64,000 nucleotides of DNA from Tigriopus japonicus (taxonomy: Eukaryota; Arthropoda; Copepoda; Harpacticoida; Harpacticidae), in contig CM021319.1 in NCBI GenBank assembly GCA_010645155.1, positions 4,463,845-4,527,844 of the forward strand, given 5' to 3'. A model generated the notes under the pieces. It searched no databases, was not told where the DNA came from, and saw only the letters and a list, made by a program, of their open reading frames with translations. This document shows, piece by piece, positions 52,741-64,000 of this stretch; position 1 is the first letter of the stretch; each line of letters begins with the position of its first letter. A program made the position numbers and the translations under genes.

Positions 52741-52822
52741 NNNNNNNNNNNNNNNNNNNNNNNNNNNNNNNNNNNNNNNNNNNNNNNNNNNNNNNNNNNN
52801 NNNNNNNNNNNNNNNNNNNNNN
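52741..52822. other. Assembly gap, 82 Ns
   Basis: A run of 82 unknown bases. Near-identical sequence on both sides suggests a misjoined scaffold gap, for example two haplotype or contig ends that should overlap, rather than real missing sequence. A true tandem duplication is the alternative. Confidence 0.97.
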
Positions 52823-52996
52823 TGAGACGAGTCAACGGGAAGGTTCACAATTGGAACCCGTTCTCGAGCAATTGATTTCAAAACCCAAGGGCTTGAATTG
52901 TCCATAGGTTTATAATATGGGTACTACGTCCTTTCGTCCCCCACAATTTAGAAGTCCTTGGCCAGTCCACACAAAGTCTAAACGAACGACATGAAC
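52823..52996 (+). repeat. 174-bp direct repeat, right copy beside the gap
   Basis: Partner of 52567-52740, in the same orientation with three substitutions over 174 bp. Unique sequence resumes after it. It contains no recognisable gene. Confidence 0.9.
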
Positions 52997-55900
52997 AGGA
53001 ACACGGGAAAGAAAGAAGTCCCTGTAGTTCAGGTAAGGCGCTATCAAGTTTCGTTCGTGAGTCGTTCGATCGGCTCAAAGTGACGGAAAACGAGAGACTT
53101 TGAGAATAGCTGAAGGAACCGAAAACAGAAAGAAAGAAAACTTTCCAGTTTCACCTCAAGTTTTTCCCCTCTGGGTGGTGAGCGATAAATTTGCTTTTTC
53201 CTTTTACAAAGTGGTTGTAGCGCCGCTAGTGGTGTGGGTGATGGTATTCTTTTGCCTTACTTGGTTTCATTGATTCTAGGCCTCGTTGAGTGAAGCAGGG
53301 TCCAAACTCTTTAAGATGCACCTACACACGCAAGCGAGCCGGAAGGCTTCAGACTCAAACAAAATGAATGAGACTCGAGTCCGCAAGCGGTTCGACTCGC
53401 GAGGTTTTATTTCACAATGGAAACCCTCCTTCGTTACGAGCTACGGAAATGGAACCGAACCATTTGTCTATTCCCCCTTCAATCCTCAAGTCTTTTTAGC
53501 CTGGCTGGCAATTCTCCGAAGAGAGAATTTCTCCATATCATCATTATCATGATCATTATACCCCAAACCAGACTACACAACACGAGGGAAATAAATCGCG
53601 GCGAAAAATAGCGAGGTTCCAAAGACGAGCCATCGCTAGCCAAGATTCATTCTTCTCGGACAGTCGTAGATTGGCAATGGATAAGTCGACGAGAAGACTA
53701 GGAGGATGGAGGATGTAGTATAAGAGTTAACCCAAGAATGCCAACACCTTCGACTCTGATATATGCTCCCTGGAATCAGATTGTTCCAAAGACGAATCGC
53801 CAACGATACCTCCTGCAATGGTCTTGAGCCGGAAAAAATATCCTTTTTGCCTACATGCAATAAGAGTAAGTAAAAGCCAACGCAAAAGAAGAACTTTTAG
53901 AGCTCACATCTAACAATGAGTACAATTTATCTTTTTGAATGACGGGCAATTTGTCTCGCGCCTCTTTTTGACTACCAATGGATCCAACACGATTTACGGT
54001 ACAGCCAAATTCCCCCCACCAGCTATGTGATACATTTATCTGTCTTACCTGGCATTACACAAAGTTCGAGACAGTCTAGCTTTCGTCTCACTGTCATAGT
54101 AGCACACTTTGGAATAAGTCGTGAAGGTCTGTTTTCCGTTCAATAACTAATCTTTAAGCGTAGTATTATAGTTTCAACACTTGTAACCGAGCAACTGTGT
54201 GGTATTCTACTCCGTCGAGGTCGAACTCACTTCTCAAACTGTCCGACTACAGCGGACTTCCAACCACCAACATTGGGAAGAAGAGTCAGGAATTTCCCCC
54301 ATGGAAATAACTTGAACGAGCGGCAATATCCCAAACCGGCATTCGCGCTTCAAAACACCGATCAAGAGAACGGAGCGATTACTCGAAAGGGGGATTGTCT
54401 GCGATGGTGAAATGCTAGAGTACGGATCGAGTGAGTGAGTGAGTGACTGAGTGGGTTCAGTATTTTTGTGAGTGTGCCGGAGAGAATTTTGGCCTCCTCC
54501 TCTCAGAGTGATTTGTGATGAAATGTTATCCGACAAGGGAGAAGGAAAGCATCATTAAATTTGTCTGAAAATAAAGAGGGATCAAGAAATGAGCAAGAAG
54601 CATCCGAAGGACATTTGAGAGGGAGAGAGAAAGCAATACCAACAGAGGCAGCTAGTGGGTGGGTTTGATAGAAACTCCGAATTTGAGCTGGACACATGAA
54701 CATGATGATGCTCTGCCATCCCTCGCCCATCAACATCCTCGTCTTCTTTTTCATATGACTATTTGATCTCGCACGAGTGATGATACTGGAACTTGTAGTA
54801 GCAATTGTAATGTTGTGGTACTGGTGTCCAGCTGGACTTGGGCAGCAATTTCCGACCGTCCTCGTGGTCAGTTCTGGTTGTGGCAATGGTCAAGATGAGA
54901 ATCATAGATTTCTTCATGAACTTTTTCAAGAACTTTCGAGCCAAGGAAAACAACACATGTAGATAGGACGAAAACGAAAGATAGAGCAATTTCAGCCCTT
55001 GAAATGACGGCTCAACTCTCGTCAAGGAATTCTGGAAACGGAGAAAATAAGTATTTGCGAGCAATAATATCCTCCCCTCTCTCTCTCTGGTGTGATCTGG
55101 TTGGCACATCCGTAACCAAATCCAGGACAAATTAATTTCAAACCATTAGGTTTAGATGCCGGAAAGACTTTTTCTTTCAAGTTCTCATTCAAGTAGAACG
55201 AGATGCAGGATCCCACATTCTACGCACCTCTTTATGACTGAATATAGAATTCACACAACAGGCCAGACCAAATCCTAAGTGCTCTTTGACATGGATTCGT
55301 ACCTATCACTCACCACTGCATTGCCAGACCACACTATTGACGACAGGCCAAGTAGCGGACAAATTGCTACTTACTTCTCCCTCTAATGGAAAAAGATGTA
55401 CAGTTAACGATTGACAAATGCACTGCTAATGAATGAGAAGTTGAAATGTCTAGAGGGCAATCCGAGTCCTTTTGCAGTCCCATTGGAAATAGCTTGCCTC
55501 GAGATAGAATGGCCAATGGAGCAATTCAAATGCAGATCTACAGAAAGAGTGAAAAAAAGTAAAAAAAAGTGCCCTCTACCCTGCAAAGGGAGCAATTGTC
55601 AATGCTGCGTACAATGTACACATACCCCGTATTTACCCACGAGTGAGTTAGCTTTTAAGGCGAGGATAAGAAGAAAGAAAAGAAGAAGTGGAGAGACGGA
55701 CGAGGATGAAAAAGGGGGAAACCACCCCAAATTTGTTCACCCACGCTCTTCAGCCCACCCCAAATCCTCAGATGCCATTCTTCGACAACAAGAGTGAGGA
55801 TTGAGCTTGGTTGGATTGGATTTAATGCCTTGTCTCATCGTCGATTTCTTCTTGGTCCTCTCGGGGGGGGGGGCTTTCGCTTCTTCTTCCTTTATCCACA

Positions 55901-58900
55901 GAGACGTCGGAGACAAAACTGGAGACGATTCTCGAGGATACCAGACATGGAAGCAGCCAGGAGCTTGTCAGGAGAGAACGTGGAGAACATCGAATAAAGG
56001 AACACGCCCAACAGAGCCAATCCACGTCCACTTCACAGCCCTTCTCGTCTTCGTCTATGAAGTAGAAGGCTTAAATCAGTCTGGGCATGGATGAACACGG
56101 GATGAAGACGATGGAGAAATCTAAGAAGGACACGAAACTTACCCAAATAAATTCTCAACAAAAGGATAATCCTTGAGCAATACCAAGCTTGCCATTATTT
56201 CAGGAGTCATAAACATGGCCGCAGACCTGTTGTCGAATTCAACCGGGGTGATCAAATTGTTCTTATTTTTATTTCCCTCCTCGTCAGAAACGGAAATTCT
56301 TGCAGTAATTACAACAAATGCCTCAATTGCCTCATAATGAGAAATTCTCAAGCTTCGTTGTCAACGACGAATATTTCAGTCAGTCGTCGAGCTCTGTTCC
56401 AGTTTCAATTGCCAATAGAGCCAACGACAAATTTAAGCCAGTTGTGTTGCATGACATTTCCAAGACATGTCTCAGCCCAGAGATCGAGCCAAGAAGTTAC
56501 AAAAAGAACGGAATGAAATGAAAGGGAGCGGGTGAGGATAATTTAGGGGAATCGAAAAGTTTCTCTTGGTCCAATCGTACATCCTGTCATCGATGATTGT
56601 CAAATGTGATAACTTTAAACTGCTGAACGTAGCCCACCGAAAGCGTAGAATGTCAAGAATCTTCGAAGTCCTCACCGACTGTCACCTGTCAATTTTTCAC
56701 ATCATTCACTCCTCGTCGAGACGGGGATGTTATTGTTCTTAGAGACCGTCATTGGAAGAAAGGAGGAATATGTTCTCGACTTGTGTCCTTCCCTCCGTCC
56801 CGCCCACCCCTGCATTCCATGCAATAAAAGAATCATATGTACAACGAAAAATACATGACTGCTATATGATCTATTAATTAAGCGACTGATTTGATCATCA
56901 TTCTCGAGGGCGGGCCAAACACTGATACCAATCATATTCATCGTTGCTGTTGTTGCTGTTGTGGTCGTCATCATTATCGCCCTCCTGCTGGCTTCGTTAT
57001 CATTCACGTTGGTCGCCATTTTTGAAATTTCCCCTCCCCCTTCTGTTCTCGTGCTTGATCGTCCTCGTTATGCTAATACATAAATGCCATGTCACTCTTA
57101 TTTTGATCTCTCTTTTTTTTGCTGATCATTATCAGCATGTGGTGGCACATGCACGAGGAATACGACAATTGGCCAAAAGTTATGAGATCTATTTCTTCTT
57201 TCTTTCCTTCTCGCTCCTTCATCAAATTCGACTCTCAGGGCAAGTTTTCAAACAGCTACAGACGTACTCAAGTCAAAAATTGGGGAGACCATATTCAAAT
57301 TGATTGGAGAGAGTTGAAATTAATAGGTGAAAGGGTTCCTTCATAACGAGCATACATTTGGACAGGAAAACGATCACTGGGCTTGAAGCCAGCTGTCTCA
57401 TCATGATCTCATCGTGTGTAAACTCAAAGTTCGTCGAGCGAGTTTTCGGTGAGCGTCGTTTTAATTGCGTTTTTAGAGACCTCCTCAGTCATCGGGCGGG
57501 ATTATCTTGTCCGACTAGTAACAAACGGGGTGAACAGGACATTCCTCATGCGAGGAAACAACTGAAATGATATCAGCCTTGTTCTTGTGTCTGGTAAGAA
57601 ACAGCTCATTTTTTGATAGCTAGGGAATGACACAACATAAAAATAAGTGCAGCACTCATTGGTTTTAATTTTTGCCATGGAGAATGGATGGATGCAGGTG
57701 ATGGGATTGTTATGGTGTTACGTAGTTTCTTCATACTATTTCACCCATACCATTGGACGAGGAGTAATGAGAGTGATTGAAAGAAATTCCATTGTGGAAT
57801 ACACTATTGAAGACATTTTGAGTACGTACTACATACCATAGAACAACTCGAACTTGGTGCGTAACTACGTACGTAATACGCGGTTGTATTCAAAAAGTGA
57901 GGCCAATCTCATGTTTTTTCAGACTGGGATTTCAAAGACGAGCTCCTCAATCGAGTGCTTGAAACTTGGTTTGGGTGGAAAACCTTGCAGCTCTGATTTG
58001 ATTTGTCAAGACCGTTCTTTTCGAAAGGACGTACTAGAGCACTACGATGGGGTTCTTTTTCAACTTCAAAGAGAGTACTGACTAAAAGACTGACTGAATG
58101 TCTGTCTCGAATGATGGATATTGAAGCATCACGATTGTAGATCGTCGTGCCATGACTAAACACATTAACCTTAATTTTTTTTCAGCTTGTGTAAACACTA
58201 ACAAAGATTTCTTTCTTCATGATATGCATTGTCATTCTTGTCGGTCGCGATTCCAATGTATCGTCATGATCATGATCATCGTCATCATCATCGTCGTTGT
58301 CATCATGACGATCATAGCTGGCCTGTATGGTCATAATCTTCTTGGCCACGGACATTCCTGTCCATCCAAGCTACTTTCCATCATTTCGTCATGTTTTTCC
58401 TGTTATTTTTTTGGTGGATACGGATTGTTGTTCTCTATGTGACTGGGAATGGGTCATTTCAAGCTCCACACTATTTGAATCCCTATCCAAGCTTGAATAG
58501 GAACACTGAGCTCGAGAGCACACGCAAAAGGGCTTTTGGAACACAAATATGAGTATGCGATTGGACTTGAGCCAATAGTTCCTCCTTTTCTACGTAGTTT
58601 TGGAATCGTTTCTTCTTTTCCCTGTGGCGGCACTCTTATCGAAGCTCCCCTCAATCCAATATAGTTTATTTTAAGAGAACATGATATGGCACATTTTTGA
58701 CGTTGGATCCCATTTCCAACATTCAGATGGTTTTGTCTCGAGGGTCAAAGTTTCCACACTCATTTTTGACCCTAGAAACCATCACAAGGAAGAATCCGAG
58801 CGCCAAATGGACAAATTCCGATGTTCTTTAGACAAAGAGATCAAACTGAGGAGAAGCATCAACCTCCATGACTTCCTTCAGAAGTTTGTTGGCAAATATT

Positions 58901-61255
58901 TCGGTCTTCGCCACCGTTTGAAAACCAACCGCCTGAACATTTTTTGCATTTCACAAAAGTTTCTCTTTCAGGTTCTACGCTTGTAGATCTCTAAATCTGA
59001 CCTCTTCTGAGACGTGTTCACCGAGCTAACTGACTTGCTAACGAGGTTATCCGACCAACTGGGTTCCTCCCTCCCTCGATTTCCCAACCTTACCCTCCTC
59101 CCTTCCCGATGTTTCTTTCGTCCTTTGACTCGGTCTCCCAGGATCCGAACTCCAAGTGGCCTTAACCAACTGACCGACTCGGAGGGAAGAGGGGGAGTGA
59201 ACATGAACATTTCCATAAAATGGAAAGAACTAACCAAGAATGAACAAGGGGCGTGCGACCATAACAATCGAAATGAAAAACTTAATTGAGTCAGACACTT
59301 TAAAAATTACGCTCAAAAAAAGAGTTACAAGTAGTTTAATATGTTGACACGGAACATATAAATACCGAGCGAGTTCGAATGGAAATTTCCAAACATAATG
59401 AGGTATGTTTAGGACTCAGGAAACTAAAGAAAACAACTTTGAATTCCTCTAAAAGCAGCCAATTTCCAAGCCAATAATATCGTTTCTGGATATAATAAAA
59501 TCAAACAAAATTCACCAATTTTGCTTGTTTTGTCATAACAAGACATGTCAAAATCATAACACATTATAACCATGGGCACTTGAATAAATCTGAAGTGTTT
59601 TTCGCTTTTTAGGGCCAAAAATGGACCACTTAAACAACCCAGCAGCTGAACAACATATTTCTAATTCATTTCAGTTCAATAGGTATCTTAAAAAAGTCAT
59701 TAATATAATAGTTTCTTTTGTGCTTCACTTCTTATTCTTCGTAAACTTTGAATGTTGCAAAAAAAACCAATTGTTTCCCTTGGTTTTCCAAGTCTGAAAC
59801 ATGCTTCATTGTGTTTAGGTATTTCCATTCAAACTTGATCGGCGTTTTTAAGCACCGTAATGACTGAACAAGAAAGGTGTGCATGCTTCGAGATGATTAA
59901 ACTTTGTCATCCCATTTGTCTTGATCCATCAAAAGACCGCCACAATCGTTTCGGATTGTCCCCTCTCGCCTCTCACTTGTCATGGAGGACGACGACGACA
60001 AAAAGAAGCGGCAAGAGGAGGGTCGTCTTGATAGGGTAATTAAAGTTTGACTTGGGTAAACAATTGCCACTTTGACTGACTGCCATTGTAGTGTAAACCC
60101 CTGGTTCACTCATTCTCTTTCGACTAACGTGACCTTCAACTCATTACTCATCATTTCCGTCAGAAATATCTCACCCTTGTTGCGACTTGAAACACTCCGG
60201 ATCCAAAGTCAAATGTAACTTGGCATTTGTTTTACATTGACCCAATTTCATGGCTAATTCAAAATTACTATAGCCAGCTATGCGAGCAAAAATAGATTGG
60301 TGCTTCATGTAGAAACTTATTCTATTCAAAACATAAGTCTAGCTGTCTGTTCGTTTCGTTCAAGTGTTTAGGAGATGTGATAAACTGATAACATTCCATG
60401 TAAAAGCCATTCGAATCATATGGCACCCCGAACAAAATCCTTATATTTTACAAAGGCCATCGCCATTGTTGGCACAATCGTGTGGAACGTACCTTCAGCT
60501 CATGCTGGACCGAGATCAGATATTTGCATAGTAGATATGTTTTCTTGCCTCAAATGCGCTCGTATGGAATGGGGAAACCTACGTTTATCGCGGATTCGCC
60601 ACAACAACAGTAAAACCTTTTTCATCTACGCACCGACCATTTCATGGTGCGTGTAATATGTCCCCCTATAGCCTAGGAATCCAATCCAAAGAAAACTTGC
60701 TCCCAAAACACATGGACACATTTCCTGCCTGGGATCTAAAGGGATACAGTATGTCTCAGTGATTCGTGGCCTAGCATAGTAGGGGTACAAAATCCAGCAA
60801 ATCTGCATCAAGTTCTGTTTATAGATGCCAACGAAATTGGACAAAGCCTTTTCTTTTCAATCAATGTGAAAATAACGTTGGCTTGAACTAAAAAAACAAC
60901 GACATTATGGCTTGTTACGTGTACGTTCCGCTCCAAAGTCATGCGTAAGAGTCAACTTGAAGAACCACACACAATTTGGAAATGGATTAGGAGTTGCTTG
61001 TTGTGCTTTACTTGGAAAGGAGTTCCGCATCATTGCCACTCATTGCTCGTCCATTGAAAAAAGATGCTCATAACTCATTTGACCATTGAAACAATTTGGT
61101 ACGCATCACAAGAGAAGAGGACCTCTGACTGACGGAATGAATGACTGACTGGCTGGCTGGCTGGTTGGCTCTTTGACTGGGCGGTGGTTGCCGGCTTCGC
61201 AACTTTGACAGAGTGGCATGGACTATGTACGGGAGTAGGTTGATTGGTCCACTCA

Positions 61256-61312
61256 TTGGGTGGATAGATGGATGAATGGATGGTTGGTCAGATGGATGGA
61301 TGGATGGATGGA
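61256..61312. repeat. GGAT tetranucleotide microsatellite
   Basis: Interrupted GGAT/GGTT run of about 55 bp. A GACT/GGCT run lies about 90 bp to the left (61139-61170). Confidence 0.85.
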
Positions 61313-61454
61313 ATTATGAGAGCTCAGTAGTCATCATGGAACTAGACTGCTGTCAGTTGGCCAACCTGTCCTCATGTGTTCTACAGACTGCAGCTTCGCC
61401 TATTTCCATGAGCGTGTAGGACTCACTCACTCACTTACTCATTCGCTCTCTCAA

Positions 61455-61533
61455 TGACGACGATGACCATCATGATCATGATGAGTGGGGGTGGTGGTAG
61501 TAGTAGTGGTGGTAGCGGTCGTGGTGGTGGTTG
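61455..61533. repeat. Compound ATG/GGT/AGT trinucleotide microsatellite
   Basis: ATGATC-type units run into mixed GGT and AGT triplets. The minus strand reads as a poly-threonine and histidine frame, which is an artefact of the repeat. Confidence 0.83.
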
Positions 61534-62393
61534 TAATACAAGTGAGTCGTAAAGAAATCCATCCATTTATTATCGATAATGCCACTTTGACAGCTGCTCC
61601 AGCTTCCAATGATCGTTTCGACCAGAACCAAAAATACAGTCCTTGAAAGGTGTCTACTGCACGGTACTGTTCTTTACTATAAAAATCTGCTAGGATTGTC
61701 CTCACTTCAAATGTCATTCATTCTGTGTTGACTCGTGTGGTCTTCAGTTCTTGTAAAAGAAGTATGTGAATTGTCTTCAAATTATTCTTTGTCCAGTCAA
61801 TAAGGATGACCTCATCTGAAAATGGAGTGCTCACCACATGATAATTACTTGGATCGTTCCCCTCCTTCATCTCCTATCCCTTCTCCTCTTTCGGGCATCA
61901 AGCGGGGTTCGTTCGTCTTTGTAGTCCTGGATGGATTGGACAGTTATGAGGGGTAAACCGGGCTCCCATATCAGATATCGTTTTGTCCTGTTGTCGTAAA
62001 AGGGTTGGTGTGCACGCCCTTTTTGTCGAAACTCACTTGGCATGGCGAATTCGGTCCATCGAGGACTAATAGGCCATTCAATCTCGTTTCCATCTACGCA
62101 AGAATGTTCAGTAGATGGACTTCGTCATTGGTAGTGTGGGTGTGAGACCAATTCATTTGATTTGAAATGGCAATGAATGTTTGAATTTGGATCCTTGACG
62201 GACAGTCACTCATGATGGTTTGTTTTTTAAACTTTTCGCTCGATCCATTAAGGATGACGGAAAAAATATAATAAGGGTGTGTGGCTAATCTGTCAAAACC
62301 ATGATGGCATCCGTTAATTAGATCTTCCTCCTTAGTTACAGATTTGATGTTTTGCCACAGTATCTAGATGGTTTTTATGCCATACAGTCAGGA

Positions 62394-62410
62394 GCAAAAG
62401 TATTCGTAAC
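62394..62410 (+). repeat. Outer left transposase-binding repeat of the Tc1 element
   Basis: GCAAAAGTATTCGTAAC, 9 bp inside the presumed left end of the element. It is identical to the inner copy at 62581-62597. Confidence 0.9.
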
Positions 62411-62580
62411 CTCGAAAATTTTATTGATTTTTAAATGATACTCGATTTTTGAAAAATACATTTAAGAACCATTTTGCTCCTTAGTTATTCTTTTATCATT
62501 TAAAAGCTATGATACTTTTCTTTTTAAAAATTTACAAGATTTTGGTTAAAACACTGCTCAGAACATGTTTTAGACCAAGA

Positions 62581-62597
62581 GCAAAAGTATTCGTAAC
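62581..62597 (+). repeat. Inner left transposase-binding repeat of the Tc1 element
   Basis: Exact second copy of GCAAAAGTATTCGTAAC, lying just 3' of the transposase stop codon. Confidence 0.9.
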
Positions 62598-62603
62598 ATT
62601 TTG

Positions 62604-63626
62604 TCAATAGTTTATTGAATGCCCTTTTTGCTGAATTACACTTAAGAGACGTTTTTTATAATCATTTACAAGATTTTTACATACATCTGAAGGAATGTTA
62701 GCCCATTCTTCATAACAGATTTGCTCCAGTTCGTCAATTGTCTTTGGACGTCTTGCACGGATACGGACTTTTAATTCTCTCCAAAGGTTTTCAATTGGAT
62801 TAAGGTCCGGATTCATGGAGGGCCAGTCCAAGACCTTAATCCGATTGTCCTTCAACCATTTCTTGACCAAAATGCTGTTGTGCCTAGGGTCGTTGTCGTG
62901 CTGGAAGACGAACTGTCGACCAAGCCGAAGTTTCCGCGCTGAACTCTGGAGATTCTCAGCCAAGATATCCCGATAGTCTTCTTTTTTCATTGTCCCATGA
63001 ATTCTCACGGGGTTACCGGTGCCTTTGGCGGAAAAGGAGCCCCATAACATGATCGATCCTCCACCGTGCTTGACCGTAGGGATGGTGTTATTTGGATGAA
63101 ACGCTTCTCCTTTACGTCGCCAAATCCTTTGAACATCGTTGTGACCAAAAAGCTCAACCTTTATCTCATCTGACCAAAGAATCCTAGACCAAAAGTCACT
63201 GGTCTTGTCAAGGTACTTCTTGGCAAATTCCAAGCGAGCCTTCAAGTGTCTATCCTTGAGCAAGGGAGTCTTCCGTGGGCGACAAGACTTCAATCCTGCT
63301 TTGTGAAGTGAGCGAGCAACAGTAAACCTCGAGATGGACAATCCATTTTCACTGAGACTGTTCCGGATGTCCTTGACCGTTGTTCGAGGATTATTTGTGA
63401 CCTCTCTGACAATCTTCCTCTCAAGTCTGGCTGACAGTTTCCTTGGACGACCGGATCTTGGGAGGTTCTCAACCGTTCCGTTCTTTTGTGCCTTCTTCAC
63501 GACGTACTGAATCGTTGAAATCGGGATGTCCAGAAGCTTCGAAATGGCTCTGTAGCCCTTGCCTCCATGATGAAGACTTACTATCTTCAACTTCAAGTCC
63601 TTGTCGAGCTCCTTGACCTTGGTCAT
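62604..63626 (-). CDS. Tc1-like DD34E transposase, intact, 340 aa
   Basis: Cut-and-paste transposase that binds the terminal repeats and inserts at TA. From the ATG at 63626 the product starts MTKVKELDKDLKLKIVSL and is 340 residues, the usual size for the family. An upstream ATG at 63647 would add seven residues but lacks the family start. Two helix-turn-helix DNA-binding regions fill about residues 1-110, separated by the GRPRK hook (59-63). The catalytic triad is D153 (ILWSDEIKVELFG), D244 (QHDNDPRH) and E279 (NPIENLW), with 34 residues between the last two. These positions equal those known for Sleeping Beauty. GGGSIMLWG precedes the second Asp. There is no frameshift or internal stop, so the copy may be recent or active. 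Confidence 0.97.
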   Translation of the reverse strand: MTKVKELDKDLKLKIVSLHHGGKGYRAISKLLDIPISTIQYVVKKAQKNGTVENLPRSGRPRKLSARLERKIVREVTNNPRTTVKDIRNSLSENGLSISRFTVARSLHKAGLKSCRPRKTPLLKDRHLKARLEFAKKYLDKTSDFWSRILWSDEIKVELFGHNDVQRIWRRKGEAFHPNNTIPTVKHGGGSIMLWGSFSAKGTGNPVRIHGTMKKEDYRDILAENLQSSARKLRLGRQFVFQHDNDPRHNSILVKKWLKDNRIKVLDWPSMNPDLNPIENLWRELKVRIRARRPKTIDELEQICYEEWANIPSDVCKNLVNDYKKRLLSVIQQKGHSINY

Positions 63627-63814
63627 GATTGGCTGACTGTGAAGCAATTGTTCAATTCCGTAAAATTTATAAGATCCAAGAAAGATCTAGAAAATCTTGG
63701 AAAAAAGGAGACTAAATGATTTTTCTCCGGCTTTCCAGAATGTTCTACATCTTTCGATCAATTTTTTCTGATGAAAAATCTGTTTATAAACCTATTTTGT
63801 TAACTTTTTTGCGC

Positions 63815-63831
63815 GTTACGAATACTTTTGC
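63815..63831 (-). repeat. Inner right transposase-binding repeat of the Tc1 element
   Basis: Exact inverted copy (GTTACGAATACTTTTGC) about 190 bp upstream of the transposase start. This is the position expected of an inner repeat, because the element clearly continues beyond it. Confidence 0.88.
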
Positions 63832-64000
63832 ACTATCTAAAATTTTATTTTTAATAATTAAAAGTTAGTTTCAGACATTTTTATAAAACAATTGCGGGAA
63901 ACTGGTATTATTCTTAATCGGAAAAAAATATTACATTCTTACAAACTTCTTAGCATAGTATTTAATTGGATAGAAAGGATTATCTGGTTTTCTCGTCACG

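Larger units (their letters stand above)
52997..62384. other. Non-coding region between the gap and the transposon, no gene recognised
   Basis: No open frame here has a recognisable domain. Possible but unsupported patches are a minus-strand stretch at 56143-56340 ending in a GTAAGT donor and a plus-strand 101-codon ATG frame at 58681-58986. The region holds ATGATC-rich and GGAT/GGCT microsatellites near 58261-58312, 61139-61170, 61256-61312 and 61455-61533. Confidence 0.45.
62385..64000 (-). mobile_element. Tc1/mariner element with Sleeping Beauty-like IR/DR ends (right end cut)
   Basis: The left end follows a TA dinucleotide and starts CAGTCAGGAGCAAAAG, as in Tc1 elements. A 17-bp repeat, GCAAAAGTATTCGTAAC, occurs at 62394-62410 and 62581-62597, 187 bp apart, and inverted at 63815-63831. 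This is the two-repeat IR/DR layout of the Sleeping Beauty group. The last six bases of the window, GTCACG, match the start of the missing outer right repeat with one mismatch, 180 bp beyond the inner one. The element is therefore about 1.64 kb and extends only a few tens of bases past the window. It encodes one transposase on the minus strand. Confidence 0.93.

Overview
This is eukaryotic, almost certainly arthropod, nuclear DNA. It is gene-poor and has GT-AG introns, a Beaten-path (Beat) family immunoglobulin gene (Beat is an arthropod axon-guidance family), a Tc1/mariner transposon, small palindromic DNA elements and very many short microsatellites. A crustacean such as a copepod would fit the composition and style, but nothing here proves it.

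The main gene is a six-exon Beat-like gene on the minus strand, reconstructed by hand from Ig motifs, splice sites and reading phase. Exon 1 (signal peptide) is at 37229-37310 and exons 2-6 are at 12436-12644, 9686-9821, 9228-9391, 8287-8497 and 7519-7667. All junctions are GT-AG and all phases agree. The 951-nt joined frame gives 316 residues: signal peptide, two Ig domains with one cysteine pair each, a linker and a hydrophobic C-terminal tail. Intron 1 is about 24.6 kb, so the gene occupies nearly half the window. The exon 1 link is inferred from phase and signal-peptide logic; exons 2-6 are much more secure.

The right end (62385 to beyond 64000) carries a nearly complete Sleeping Beauty-type Tc1 transposon. 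It has an uninterrupted 340-residue DD34E transposase on the minus strand and 17-bp direct repeats arranged in the IR/DR pattern. The outer right repeat seems to be cut by the window edge.

The rest is non-coding as far as can be read. At 1-100 there may be the last codons of a plus-strand gene. The 7-kb flank 3' of the Beat gene (101-7518), its introns, and the 25 kb between its first exon and the transposon show no convincing genes. They hold microsatellites, a hAT-like MITE (22595-22880), a 130-bp palindromic MITE-like element (27536-27665), and an assembly gap (52741-52822) flanked by two 174-bp near-identical copies. The palindrome GTACGTAC is scattered through the window far more often than expected. 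No tRNA, rRNA, CRISPR array or operon-like organisation was seen. No undescribed multi-gene system is evident; the strongest points are the Beat gene with its giant intron and membrane tail, and the apparently intact transposon.
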